A stretch of 64,000 nucleotides of DNA from Bacillota bacterium (GTDB taxonomy: Bacteria > Bacillota > Clostridia > Christensenellales > CAG-138). The notes beneath the pieces were generated by a model that was not told the origin of the DNA, ran no database searches, and saw only the letters and a program-made list of their open reading frames with translations. This document shows positions 7,637 through 16,882 of this stretch, piece after piece. The first letter of the stretch is position 1. Each line of letters starts with the position of its first letter. Made by a program: the position numbers and the translations under genes. Location: contig JAEWCL010000001.1 of NCBI GenBank assembly GCA_023390655.1, positions 1-64,000 on the forward strand, written 5' to 3'.

Positions 7637-7674
7637 AAAAAAAACGGGAATGCACAGTTAGACGCACACTCCCG
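7637..7674 (-). terminator. Intrinsic terminator of the XRE-ImmA operon
   Basis: The hairpin between 7645 and 7674 (on the minus strand, GGGAGTGTGC against GTGCATTCCC with G-U pairs) is followed by a run of eight T. It lies just past the ImmA stop and separates the regulatory pair from the early operon. Confidence 0.8.
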
Positions 7675-7677
7675 GTG

Positions 7678-8400
7678 CTAACTACAAAGATATTCTTCAA
7701 GAGAACATCCTTCGCGTGAAAGGAGACCCAATGTCTGCAGTCTGTATTTCATTGGCGAATAGTTTACGCTGAATAAAGTAGCCATTTCCCCAATAATGCT
7801 GTTAATTTTCCAGTTGATTTTTATTGGTGTGGAAGGCAAAGCCGATAGCTCCATTTTTTCCATGAAAACTATTATAACGGCAGACTTGGGCATTAAAAAC
7901 GCGGCTGCACAATAATTTGCCTGTGCTTCGATTCGCTCAATTGCCGTCATATTCTTTCGATTTCTTGTTTCGGCGCGGAAGTCTTTCTTCTGGCAGAAAT
8001 GCTGATAGTTGGCCGAACGGTTTTTAAAACATCGAGGATGGATTCGCTGATGAAAGCATTCGTGAATGACCGTGAAATTTTCAATCCCACGGTTGTCGCC
8101 TTCGCTTATAGTCCTGTCAATCAATATCGTGCCTGCAGAGACGCCAATTTTGGTGGGAAGCATTCCTTCTTTATAATAGGGTTCTGGCCATGCCCACCAA
8201 TATCCGTCGTTGTATGCGGTCATGCCGAGGTAAGACTGGTTCGGAGTGAGATAGACCCAGTCCGGCGTACAGCCAATATAATCGACCACATCATAAACAT
8301 CGATTGGCTTAGGGTGGGTAAGCCGCTCTTTGTCGAAACCCTGTGTCAGTTCTATAGCCTTGGTTTCAAGCTGAGAGGGCGAATACTCGTAATAGATCAA
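7678..8400 (-). CDS. ImmA/IrrE-family zinc metallopeptidase
   Basis: A 240-residue protein with the zinc-peptidase signature HECFH (HExxH) near residue 113 and a downstream EAQANYCAAAFLMP helix typical of the ImmA/IrrE (PF06114) family, supplying the third ligand region. In ICEBs1 and related elements ImmA cleaves the adjacent XRE repressor ImmR to derepress the element. Here the gene overlaps the end of the XRE gene by 4 bases (coupled translation), so the same job is very likely. The cell signal that triggers it cannot be read from sequence. Confidence 0.92.
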   Translation of the reverse strand: MIYYEYSPSQLETKAIELTQGFDKERLTHPKPIDVYDVVDYIGCTPDWVYLTPNQSYLGMTAYNDGYWWAWPEPYYKEGMLPTKIGVSAGTILIDRTISEGDNRGIENFTVIHECFHQRIHPRCFKNRSANYQHFCQKKDFRAETRNRKNMTAIERIEAQANYCAAAFLMPKSAVIIVFMEKMELSALPSTPIKINWKINSIIGEMATLFSVNYSPMKYRLQTLGLLSREGCSLEEYLCS

Positions 8401-8786
8401 TGATTAGCGTCTCCTTTTTTCTTTTCCTGTTCCTCCAGTAGCTCGATTACCTTCATCCAGTCATCGTCACTTGCATTAATGTCTCGCGCCATTCTCAGGG
8501 CAACACGCGCTTTTTCAGTACCCATGATATATTCCGGTAGATCGGGAGAGACCGAGTTTTCCTTGGCAAGTGCAGCAAGGTCAAACATTTCATTTGTTTC
8601 ATCTTCTGTCAGCGACAACGCCTCAGCAATCTTATAAATCTTTTCCCTGTCCGGTGGGTAGCGCCTGCCTTTTTCAATGTCACTCATATATGCGGGAACA
8701 ATGCCGAGTATTTCTGCTAGTTTTCTAAGGTTAACATCCTTTTCCAGCCTTTTAGCTTTTACATATTCACCAAATCTTGTGTCCAT
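8397..8786 (-). CDS. XRE-family repressor of the integrative element (ImmR-like)
   Basis: A 129-residue protein. The N-terminal HTH_3 domain covers residues about 5-65 (RFGEYVKAKRLEKDVNLRKL, AEILGIVPAYMSDIEKGRRY) with the usual conserved Gly-Arg-Arg-Tyr-Pro after the recognition helix. The C-terminal part is helical and acidic, probably for dimerisation and the target of ImmA cleavage. The start ATG at 8786 follows AAGGAGGCATTTTT. The gene has its own consensus promoter with the O2 operator just downstream of the -10, so negative autoregulation is expected. With O1 it forms a lysogeny-type switch. Confidence 0.92.
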   Translation of the reverse strand: MDTRFGEYVKAKRLEKDVNLRKLAEILGIVPAYMSDIEKGRRYPPDREKIYKIAEALSLTEDETNEMFDLAALAKENSVSPDLPEYIMGTEKARVALRMARDINASDDDWMKVIELLEEQEKKKGDANH

Positions 8787-8800
8787 AAAAATGCCTCCTT

Positions 8801-8832
8801 GTATTAGAGAAGCTTGTTCGCTTATCTACTAC
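8801..8832. promoter_or_regulatory. Operator palindrome O2 (autoregulation of the XRE gene)
   Basis: Arm GTATTAGAGAAGC and arm GCTTATCTACTAC pair at 11 of 13 positions around the same TTGTTC centre as O1. It covers the start-site region downstream of the promoter at 8836-8864. Confidence 0.75.
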
Positions 8833-8835
8833 ATC

Positions 8836-8864
8836 AGTATATACAGAATCAGCCACGTTGTCAA
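8836..8864 (-). promoter_or_regulatory. Consensus sigma-A promoter of the XRE-ImmA operon
   Basis: On the minus strand TTGACA (8859-8864) and TATACT (8836-8841) are separated by 17 bases. The O2 operator starts 3 bases past the -10. Confidence 0.85.
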
Positions 8865-8976
8865 TAGGGAAAGAAAAAGTTCACTTATAATTTTCACTTG
8901 AAATTTTCCGGGTTACCTAGGGAGGCATCAGCAATGCGCTATATCAAATTATATTTCCGCTAATTCGGACAAAATA

Positions 8977-9005
8977 TTGATTAATTCGCATTTTTACGTT
9001 ATACT
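8977..9005 (+). promoter_or_regulatory. Sigma-A promoter of the restriction island
   Basis: TTGATT (8977-8982), 17-base spacer, TATACT (9000-9005), about 65 bases before the HTH gene at 9071. It is divergent from the XRE promoter. The region between them (8865-8976) is AT-rich and shows no further gene. Confidence 0.75.
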
Positions 9006-9070
9006 ATATTTTGAGTTATCGTATCGTATGCAAATGCGATCCAAATGTAATCGAAAGCGAGGCGGAAAGC

Positions 9071-9286
9071 ATGGCAGTGAGCTATAAAAAACTATGGAAA
9101 TTGTTAATCGATAAAAATATGAAAAAGAAAGACCTCCGGGCGGCAACCGGCATTAGTACGACAACTCTCGCTAAATTGGGAAAAGACGAAAACGTCAGCA
9201 CAGACATTCTTGCGAAGATTTGTAAAGCCCTTGGGTGCGATATTGGGGACATTATGGAAATGGTAAACGAGGAGAACAACGGCTAA
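9071..9286 (+). CDS. Small Cro/C1-type HTH regulator in front of the restriction operon
   Basis: A 71-residue protein from ATG 9071; a longer frame from 9011 is possible but unneeded. It is essentially one HTH_26/XRE domain (KLLIDKNMKKKDLRAATGIS, TTTLAKLGKDENVSTDILAK, ICKALGCDIGDIMEMV), a family widespread in Firmicutes. It lies 41 bases upstream of hsdM on the same transcript. The probable role is that of a control protein for the restriction genes, delaying or limiting restriction; this is inference from position. Its own operator is not obvious. Confidence 0.82.
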   Translation: MAVSYKKLWKLLIDKNMKKKDLRAATGISTTTLAKLGKDENVSTDILAKICKALGCDIGDIMEMVNEENNG

Positions 9287-9327
9287 CAGGCTGTTACTGA
9301 TAAAACACAGATTAGGAGAGCACTATC

Positions 9328-11391
9328 ATGAATCAAGCAACTTACAATTCACTAAAGTCTTTTATATGGGGCATTGCCAATGATTGCCTTGTGGATGTCT
9401 ACGATGTTGGCGATTACCGTAAAATAATACTTCCGTTTTTTGTGATTCGCCGTTTTGATGCGGTCTTGGAGTCAAAGCACGGTGATGTAATTAAGGCCAG
9501 AGATAAGTATAAAAAAGAAGGCATTATAGTCGATCTGGATCTTGCGCTTTGCTCTGTTGCAGGACAAGCGTTTGTAAATAAATCAGACTACACCTTAACC
9601 GATTTGAAATCTCGTACCAACCAGCAACAACTTAAGCGCGATTTCATTGACTATCTAGATGGTTTTTCACAGAATGTGCAAGAGATATTGAATAAATTCA
9701 AAATTAGAAATGAAATTGACCGTCTTTCCGAACAAGACCGGCTGGGGTTACTTATTGAAAAGTTTGTAGATCCAAGATACAACTTCAGCAATAAACCGAA
9801 ACTCAATGAAGATGGTAGCGTTTACCTTGAAGAACTGGACAACCATACGATGGGTACACTCTTCGAAGAAGTTATCCGTATGTTCAACGAGGAAACGAAC
9901 GTGACTGATGCCGGACGCCATTTCACACCGCGAGACATTGTAGAGTTGATGGCAGACCTTGCTTTCATACCGGTGCAGGAAAAAATCAAAAGTACTACTT
10001 ACCGTATTTATGATGGAGCCTGCGGTACCGGTGGTATGCTAACCGTTGGTGAAGCACATATTAAAACACTTGCAGCGAGACGAGGAAAGAAAGTTTCAAT
10101 TAAGCTGTTCGGACAAGAAAACGCTGACGAAACGTATGCCATTGCTCGTGCAGATATGCTCGTTAAAGGCGAAGGTAAACAAGCGGACAATATTCGTTTT
10201 GGCTCTACAATTTCTGACGATAAGTTTGCTCGCGAGGAATTCGACTTTATGCTTTCCAATCCGCCTTTTGGAACCGCTTGGAAATCTGAACTAAAATCCT
10301 GGGGCAACATAAAGAAAGAAGATATTACTGACTCGCGTTTTATTATTGATTATAACGGCGATGCGGAGTATTCGCTTGTTCCCGACATTGGTGATCCGCA
10401 AATGCTGTTTCTTGCCAACAATGTTAGCAAAATGAAAACCACAACAGAATTGGGGAGCAGAATCGTTGAAGTCCATAGTGGCTCTTCCTTGTTTTCTGGA
10501 AAGGCCGGAAGTGGTTGGAGCAATCTACGGCGATACATAATTGAGCAGGATATGTTGGAAGCGATCGTTGCATTGCCCGAAAATATGTTTTATCGTGCAG
10601 GCATCGGAACTTTTCTTTGGATTGTTACTAATAAAAAGTCTCAGGAACGCAAAGGGAAGGTACAGCTTATTGACGCTACAAATATCAAGACTCCATTACG
10701 GAAGAATCTTGGCGATAAAAACTGTGAATTGTCCCCTGATAACAGAAAACAGATTATGGATTTATATCTAGCTTTTACTGATGCTGACAAGCAGTACAGC
10801 AAGGTATTCAATAATAATGAATTCGGGTTTTGGTCTGTTGGTATTGCTCGTCCTCTGCGTTTGTCTGTAGAAATCAGCAATACTAACATTAACTTATTGG
10901 AAAAAGAAACAGACGATGAGCTTAACACATTAATGCATGTTGTGCAAAAAAAGCTTGGATGTGAGCCTCTTCTTGATTACAATAAATTTATGAAAAAGTT
11001 ATCGATTTTGGCAGATGAAGAAAAAGTACGTCTTACGGCAAAACGTCTAAAAATTGTCCGCACTTATTTTACAGTGATTAATGAGAACGCTGAGCCTGTC
11101 TTGGATAAGGATGGTAAACCGGAAATCGATAAAAATCTGGGAGATAATGAGCAGATTCCATTAACTTATGAAGGGGGAATTAATGCTTTCTTTGAAGCAG
11201 AAATTAAACCTTACGTGCCAGATGCATGGGTGGATGAAAATTCTATTATCCTTGGTTATGAACTCAGCTTCACAAAATATTTCTATAAGCCCGCTGAATT
11301 TCGTGAACCCAAAGATATTATTGCAGATATTCAAGCAATCGAAAGAGACACGGATGGTTTACTTGCTTCCATCGTAGGGGGTATAGTTTAA
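9328..11391 (+). CDS. hsdM: Type I restriction-modification DNA methyltransferase subunit HsdM
   Basis: A 687-residue N6-adenine methyltransferase subunit. An HsdM N-terminal helical domain (about 1-170) is followed by the SAM motif DGACGTGGM at residues 229-237 and the catalytic NPPF at 311-314. The long C-terminal part (about 480-687) exceeds the common 500-residue HsdM length and includes a segment ending DIIADIQAIERDTDGLL. With HsdS it methylates adenines in a bipartite target, and with HsdR it forms the restriction complex. The stop and the hsdS start share a base (TAATG), so translation is coupled. Confidence 0.96.
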   Translation: MNQATYNSLKSFIWGIANDCLVDVYDVGDYRKIILPFFVIRRFDAVLESKHGDVIKARDKYKKEGIIVDLDLALCSVAGQAFVNKSDYTLTDLKSRTNQQQLKRDFIDYLDGFSQNVQEILNKFKIRNEIDRLSEQDRLGLLIEKFVDPRYNFSNKPKLNEDGSVYLEELDNHTMGTLFEEVIRMFNEETNVTDAGRHFTPRDIVELMADLAFIPVQEKIKSTTYRIYDGACGTGGMLTVGEAHIKTLAARRGKKVSIKLFGQENADETYAIARADMLVKGEGKQADNIRFGSTISDDKFAREEFDFMLSNPPFGTAWKSELKSWGNIKKEDITDSRFIIDYNGDAEYSLVPDIGDPQMLFLANNVSKMKTTTELGSRIVEVHSGSSLFSGKAGSGWSNLRRYIIEQDMLEAIVALPENMFYRAGIGTFLWIVTNKKSQERKGKVQLIDATNIKTPLRKNLGDKNCELSPDNRKQIMDLYLAFTDADKQYSKVFNNNEFGFWSVGIARPLRLSVEISNTNINLLEKETDDELNTLMHVVQKKLGCEPLLDYNKFMKKLSILADEEKVRLTAKRLKIVRTYFTVINENAEPVLDKDGKPEIDKNLGDNEQIPLTYEGGINAFFEAEIKPYVPDAWVDENSIILGYELSFTKYFYKPAEFREPKDIIADIQAIERDTDGLLASIVGGIV

Positions 11392-12791
11392 TGCTTCAAT
11401 TGCAACATTATGAATCGTATAAAGGGACAGAGTATGATTGGTTACCTGTTGTTCCAGAAAGCTGGGAGCGGCTGCCCATCAGAACAATATTGTCCTTGTC
11501 TGATGAAAGAAATAGACATAGAGAAGACTTGGAATTATTGTCTGTGTATAGAGAATACGGTGTTATAAGAAAGAGTTCCCGTAATGACAATCGAAATGTT
11601 GAAAGTCAAGATTTATCAAAATATAAATACGTTGAACCCGATTTCCTTGTAATGAACAAAATGAAAATGTGGCAAGGATCATTGGGCATATCCGAATTAT
11701 ATGGAATTGTGAGCCCAGCATATATTGTTTGCCGCCTTTCTACTAATGCGAATTTGAAATATCTACATATGTTGTTAAGATCACCAGCATTTAAGACTTT
11801 TTATAATCGTATCTCCTATGGAATTCGCGTAGGGCAATGGGATATGCACTATGATGATTTTAAGAAATTGATATTATACATGCCCTCTCAATCAGAACAA
11901 GAACATATCGTCCGTTTTATTGATTGGAAAACATCGGAGATGATACGCTTTGTAAAAGAAAAAAAACGCGAGATTAGACTTCTGAAAGAGTTGAGACTCT
12001 CATTGATAGACAACGCAGTGACACATGGTATTAATCCAACGGTCAGCCAAAAAGATAGTGGTCACGCATGGATTGGAAACATTCCAGAACATTGGGAAAT
12101 GTTATATAGCAAAAAAATGTTTGCACTTCGAAGGGGAAAAGCCCTCCCCGGCGATGAGCAATTAACTTCATCACAGAAGTATGGAATAATATCTCAAAAA
12201 GAATTTATGCGCATTGAGAATAGGCGGCTTACAGTCGTAATGACGGGCGACGACATTTTGAAACATGTTGAGGCTGGAGATTTTGTGATAAGTATGCGCA
12301 GTTTTCAAGGGGGAATTGAATACAGTACTGTTTCAGGCAAAATAAGTTCGGCATATGTTATGCTTATTCCAAATCATGATTTGGTCAATGGCAAGTATTT
12401 CAAATGGTTATTAAAATCGCCATCGTATATTAAGGCCTTGCAAGGTACATCAGATTTGGTTCGCGACGGACAAGCGTTACGATATTCGAATTTTGCAAAA
12501 GTTTATCTTCCACATGTGCCGCTTGCGGAGCAAGAAACCATTGCTGATTATCTAGATATAATGTGCCCTCAAATTGATGAGATGATAAATGCGTTGCGTC
12601 AAGAAATTATTTTTGTCCAAGAACTCCGTACGAAAACCATTTCCGATGTTGTGACAGGTAAAGTTGATGTTCGCAATGTAAAAATCCCGCAATACGAGTT
12701 GGAAACAGAAGAACTGGCAGATGAAGAAGAACCGGATGAGGAATCCGGCGAGGAAAATGACGAAAATACAGATGAGGAGGTTGATGAATAA
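11391..12791 (+). CDS. hsdS: Type I restriction specificity subunit HsdS
   Basis: A 466-residue protein with two target recognition domains, each beginning with a WLPVVPESWE- or WIGNIPEHWE-type segment (near residues 15 and 223) and each ending in a conserved helical spacer (SEQEHIVRFIDWKTSEMIRF; AEQETIADYLDIMCPQIDEM). The two half-sites recognised cannot be read from sequence. The last about 30 residues are extremely acidic, mostly Glu and Asp, which is unusual for HsdS. It shares one base with both neighbours. Confidence 0.95.
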   Translation: MLQLQHYESYKGTEYDWLPVVPESWERLPIRTILSLSDERNRHREDLELLSVYREYGVIRKSSRNDNRNVESQDLSKYKYVEPDFLVMNKMKMWQGSLGISELYGIVSPAYIVCRLSTNANLKYLHMLLRSPAFKTFYNRISYGIRVGQWDMHYDDFKKLILYMPSQSEQEHIVRFIDWKTSEMIRFVKEKKREIRLLKELRLSLIDNAVTHGINPTVSQKDSGHAWIGNIPEHWEMLYSKKMFALRRGKALPGDEQLTSSQKYGIISQKEFMRIENRRLTVVMTGDDILKHVEAGDFVISMRSFQGGIEYSTVSGKISSAYVMLIPNHDLVNGKYFKWLLKSPSYIKALQGTSDLVRDGQALRYSNFAKVYLPHVPLAEQETIADYLDIMCPQIDEMINALRQEIIFVQELRTKTISDVVTGKVDVRNVKIPQYELETEELADEEEPDEESGEENDENTDEEVDE

Positions 12792-15784
12792 TGCCGACCA
12801 ACACCAGAGAAAACGGCTTTGAGTCCCTTATTGTCAATTGGCTTGTAGAACATAATAACTACGAGCAAGGCGAAAATGCTGATTATAATCATGAATACGC
12901 AATTGATGAAACGCGCCTGTTCCGCTTTTTAAACGATACGCAGAAGGATTATGTGGACGAGCTGCGTATCTTGGAGTCTGACACGGAAAAGAAGAAATTC
13001 CTTGATCGTTTGAGCAAGAAACTATCCGATTCCGGCGTTGTCGAGGTTCTTCGTAAAGGTTTTAAGTATAAGCATCGTACATTAGAAATGTACATGGTAA
13101 TGCCTTCCGAAGGAAACCACGAAGCGGAAGCACTCTACAACAAGAACATATTCAGCGTCACGCGCCAGCTCCAGTACTCACAGGAATACGGTCGTCTTGC
13201 TCTGGATATGGCGGTTTTCATTAACGGTCTCCCCGTCATGACATTTGAACTTAAAAATCAGTTTACCAAGCAGAATGCTTCTGATGCTGAAGCTCAATAT
13301 AAAAAAGACAGATTGCCGTCTGAACTGCTTTTCAGTTTTAAGCGTTGTCTTGTTCATTTTGCTGTGGACGATAATGAAATCCGTATGTGCACAGAGTTAA
13401 AGGGTGAAAAATCGTTCTTTCTGCCTTTCAACAAAGGATACCATGACGGCGCTGGCAATCCTCCAAACCCGGATGGTATCAAGACAGATTACCTCTGGAA
13501 GGACATCCTGACAAAGCCCGAATTGTCCAATATTCTCGAAAACTACGCACAGGTAGTTGAGGAAAAAGATGAGGATACCGGAAAAAAGTCTTATAAACAG
13601 ATATTTCCACGGTATCACCAACTACACGTTGTAAAAGCATTATTGGCTGATGCCACAAGGGATGGTGCTGGTCATCGCTATCTTATTCAGCATAGCGCTG
13701 GTTCCGGTAAATCAAATTCTATCGCATGGCTTGCTCATCAGCTCGTTACGTTGAAAAACACCAATGGACAGGTATTTGATACTGTTATCGTTGTAACCGA
13801 CCGCATCAACCTTGACAAGCAAATAAAGAACACAATTCATCAATTTATGCAGGTTTCCGCTACCGTCGGTTGGGCAAAAGATTCTTCTGAGCTACGGAGG
13901 CTGCTGGACGAAGGCAAGCGTGTCATTGTTACTGTCGTACATAAATTCCAATTTATTCTTGGCGATATTACAGATGTCTATAAAAATAAGAAGTTTGCCA
14001 TCATCATCGACGAGGCGCATTCTAGTCAGAACGGAAGCCTGTCCGCTAAGATGAATATTGTTCTATCCGGCAATATCTATAATAATGAAGATGAGCTTGA
14101 AGATAAAATTAACAGTTTAATTGAGGGTAAGCGAATGGCGCAGAACGCCAGCTATTTCGCATTTACCGCTACACCGAAAAATAAAACTTTGGAGATGTTT
14201 GGGAAACCCGTTATGGATAAAAACGGAAATCCCGTGCTGAATGAAGATGGTACTAAGAAAGCCACGCCGCACTATGTGTATACGATGAAACAAGCTATCG
14301 AGGAGAAATTTATTCTTGATGTGCTTAAATATTACACACCTTATCAAAGCTATTACCATATCGTCAAAACCGCCGTGGACGATCCGCTTTTTGATAAAAA
14401 AAGGGCACAAAGTGTTTTGCGGACATATGTGGAAAGCCAGGAATACGCCATCAAAGAAAAAGCAAGCATTATCGTGGAGCATTTCCACAACTCCGTTAAG
14501 AATAGAATAAATGGACAAGGCCGAGCTATGGTCGTAACCAGCAGTATAAACCGAGCCATTGAATATTACATGGCAATTACGGCAGCATTAAACGCAAGAA
14601 AGAGCCAATACAAAGCAGTCATTGCATTTTCCGGTGATGCCAAATACAACGGAGAAATATTTAACGAAGCCAAAATCAATGGCTTTCCAAGCGCACAGAT
14701 TGAAAAAAAGTTTAAACATGACCCTTATCGTATTCTCGTGGTGGCTGAGAAGTTCCAAACCGGATATGATGAACCATTACTTCACACAATGTATGTTGAT
14801 AAAAAGTTGGCGGACATCAAGGCTGTTCAGACGCTTTCCCGCTTGAATCGTTGCTACAATGGAAAAAATGAAACTTTTGTGTTGGATTTCGCAAATGACC
14901 CTTCTGATATTCAGAAGGCATTTGAACGGTATTATAAGACAACAATACTCTCTGGTGAAACTGATCCCAATAAGTTGAATGATCTAATTGATACAATGGA
15001 ATCGATGCAGGTCTATACGCAACAACAGATAAATACATTTGTTGAGTTGTATTTAAATAACGCGGAGCGTGACAAGCTTGATCCGATCATTGATGTTTGC
15101 GTGGAAAACTACAAAGCGCTTGACCTTGAAGATCAGATTGCATTTAAGAGCAGCGCAAAGACATTCGTACGCACCTATAACTTTTTATCCGCTATACTTC
15201 CATATGGTTCTCATGAATGGGAAAAGTTATCCATATTTCTGAATTTGCTTGTTGCGAAGCTGCCACGTCCTGATTCTGACGACGATGATGTCAAAAAGAT
15301 TGTGGAGGATGTGGATTTGGAGAGCTATCGAGTCGTAGCGCAGGAAACCATTGCAATAAAACTCGCCGATGAAGATGCAGAAATTGATGCTATTCCTGTA
15401 AAGACCGATGTTGGAATTCCTGTTCCGGAGATGGACACGCTCACCAATATTATCGCCACATTCCATGATATTTGGGGCAATTGTAACTGGACAGATGAAG
15501 ACAAAATCAAAAAGCAGATTGCGGAGTTGCCGGATATCGTAAAACAGGATGAGGCATATCAAAACGCTATGCGCGATTCAGATGCTCAGAATGCGCGCGA
15601 TGAAAGCGACCGTGCTACATTGGAAGCCATTCTTGGTACGATGGCAAGCGGCATGGAATTATATTCGGCTTTTCAAGAGGACAAACGGAATAACAACAAT
15701 CAGTCCTTTAAGAAATGGCTTCTTGATATGGTCTTTAACGCAACCTATAAGCCCGGCGGCGATTCTGCTAGGCCGCAGGTTTGA
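12791..15784 (+). CDS. hsdR: Type I restriction endonuclease/translocase subunit HsdR
   Basis: A 997-residue protein. The N-terminal nuclease domain has the ALDMAVFINGLPVMTFELKN segment (D...E-x-K type, about residues 135-155). A superfamily 2 translocase follows with Walker A GSGKS at 304-308 and DEAH at 407-410, then motif VI near LSRLNRCY. The C-terminal helical region binds the HsdMS core. It pumps and cuts unmodified DNA away from the recognition site. It is full length with no frameshift visible, so the system is probably active. Confidence 0.96.
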   Translation: MPTNTRENGFESLIVNWLVEHNNYEQGENADYNHEYAIDETRLFRFLNDTQKDYVDELRILESDTEKKKFLDRLSKKLSDSGVVEVLRKGFKYKHRTLEMYMVMPSEGNHEAEALYNKNIFSVTRQLQYSQEYGRLALDMAVFINGLPVMTFELKNQFTKQNASDAEAQYKKDRLPSELLFSFKRCLVHFAVDDNEIRMCTELKGEKSFFLPFNKGYHDGAGNPPNPDGIKTDYLWKDILTKPELSNILENYAQVVEEKDEDTGKKSYKQIFPRYHQLHVVKALLADATRDGAGHRYLIQHSAGSGKSNSIAWLAHQLVTLKNTNGQVFDTVIVVTDRINLDKQIKNTIHQFMQVSATVGWAKDSSELRRLLDEGKRVIVTVVHKFQFILGDITDVYKNKKFAIIIDEAHSSQNGSLSAKMNIVLSGNIYNNEDELEDKINSLIEGKRMAQNASYFAFTATPKNKTLEMFGKPVMDKNGNPVLNEDGTKKATPHYVYTMKQAIEEKFILDVLKYYTPYQSYYHIVKTAVDDPLFDKKRAQSVLRTYVESQEYAIKEKASIIVEHFHNSVKNRINGQGRAMVVTSSINRAIEYYMAITAALNARKSQYKAVIAFSGDAKYNGEIFNEAKINGFPSAQIEKKFKHDPYRILVVAEKFQTGYDEPLLHTMYVDKKLADIKAVQTLSRLNRCYNGKNETFVLDFANDPSDIQKAFERYYKTTILSGETDPNKLNDLIDTMESMQVYTQQQINTFVELYLNNAERDKLDPIIDVCVENYKALDLEDQIAFKSSAKTFVRTYNFLSAILPYGSHEWEKLSIFLNLLVAKLPRPDSDDDDVKKIVEDVDLESYRVVAQETIAIKLADEDAEIDAIPVKTDVGIPVPEMDTLTNIIATFHDIWGNCNWTDEDKIKKQIAELPDIVKQDEAYQNAMRDSDAQNARDESDRATLEAILGTMASGMELYSAFQEDKRNNNNQSFKKWLLDMVFNATYKPGGDSARPQV

Positions 15785-15798
15785 GGAGGGTAAGTACA

Positions 15799-16791
15799 AT
15801 GGAAAATGAAGAAAAACGCGTATGGGGTATCCACACCATGAATGATGCTCTTTTCTTAAATGACAATATTATTGCCATCGGCTGGAGAGATATGGGCGAC
15901 TTAAAGCAGATTGAAGGCAACCGTGATGCGTTTAAAGAGCGTTATAACAAGATATATCCTGATTCGAAAAAAGGTGCTGTAGCAAATGGTGCGGGAATGC
16001 TATACCGTTTCGTTTATGACGTGCAAATTGGAGATTACGTTGTCTTCCCGTCTAAGATAGATCGCCAAATCAATATTGGTACTATTGAAAGCGACTATAT
16101 ATATAATCCGAATGCAATAGAGTATGTACAACAGCGAAAGGTAAAGTGGCTGAAGCATCTACCCAGAACGTCTTTTTCACAGGGAGCTTTATATGAAGTC
16201 GGTTCTGCAATGTCATTTTTTGCTGTAAAGAACTACGCTGATGAGTATCTGGGTGCATTGGATAAGAGTTTCAAAAAGGCTGTGATATCATCTGAAGACG
16301 ATGAAAGCGTTGGAGCCACAGCAGATGACATCGTTGAGACTACTAAAGACTATATACTCAAGGTATTAAGCAAGAATCTCAAGGGATATGATCTTGAAGA
16401 ATTTGTTGCCGATTTATTGAGTGCAATGGGATACCGAACGTCAATTTCGGTTCATGGCGGCGACAGTGGAATTGATATAACGGCATATAAAGATGAGCTA
16501 CCCCCTCGCATTTTAGTGCAGGTCAAGAGCCAGGACGGCGACATTAAGGAAACAACCATTCAATCGTTGAAGGGCGCAATGCGCGAAGGAGACTACGGGC
16601 TGTTCGTTACATTGTCCAATTACACGAAAAATGCACAGAAGTATCTTGATAGTGTACCGATCATCCGTGGTATTAACGGAACCGAGCTTGTGGATCTGGT
16701 TCTGAAGTATTATGGGAACTTGAGCGAGAAGTACAGAAGAATGATTCCACTGAAGATGGTATATATACCAATGCCTAACGACATAGAGTAA
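15799..16791 (+). CDS. Mrr-type restriction endonuclease with an N-terminal reader-like domain
   Basis: A 330-residue protein from ATG 15799, which follows GAGGAGGGTAAGTACA. The C-terminal half is an Mrr_cat nuclease of the PD-(D/E)XK fold: GYRTSISVHGGDSGIDITAY, then ILVQVKSQDG near residue 245, giving the D...Q-x-K catalytic set. The N-terminal half (VWGIHTMNDALFLNDNIIAI, IGDYVVFPSKIDRQINIGTI) looks like a PUA/EVE-like module of the kind that recognises modified bases; this is a fold guess by pattern. Mrr-class enzymes are type IV, cutting modified DNA. It directly follows hsdR in the same operon. Confidence 0.85.
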   Translation: MENEEKRVWGIHTMNDALFLNDNIIAIGWRDMGDLKQIEGNRDAFKERYNKIYPDSKKGAVANGAGMLYRFVYDVQIGDYVVFPSKIDRQINIGTIESDYIYNPNAIEYVQQRKVKWLKHLPRTSFSQGALYEVGSAMSFFAVKNYADEYLGALDKSFKKAVISSEDDESVGATADDIVETTKDYILKVLSKNLKGYDLEEFVADLLSAMGYRTSISVHGGDSGIDITAYKDELPPRILVQVKSQDGDIKETTIQSLKGAMREGDYGLFVTLSNYTKNAQKYLDSVPIIRGINGTELVDLVLKYYGNLSEKYRRMIPLKMVYIPMPNDIE

Positions 16792-16882
16792 TGATTATTT
16801 GAGCCTTGTCCGTCTGTCTAAAAAATCTTATCTTATGCTATACAGAATAAGGAATTCGCTTATAGAATGAGAGGTGGCAAGC

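Noticed and set aside
7594..7680. CRISPR-like impression given by the repeated operator sequences at 7.6 and 8.8 kb
   Set aside because: Only two copies, 1.2 kb apart, each palindromic and located at a promoter, so they are operators and not a CRISPR array.
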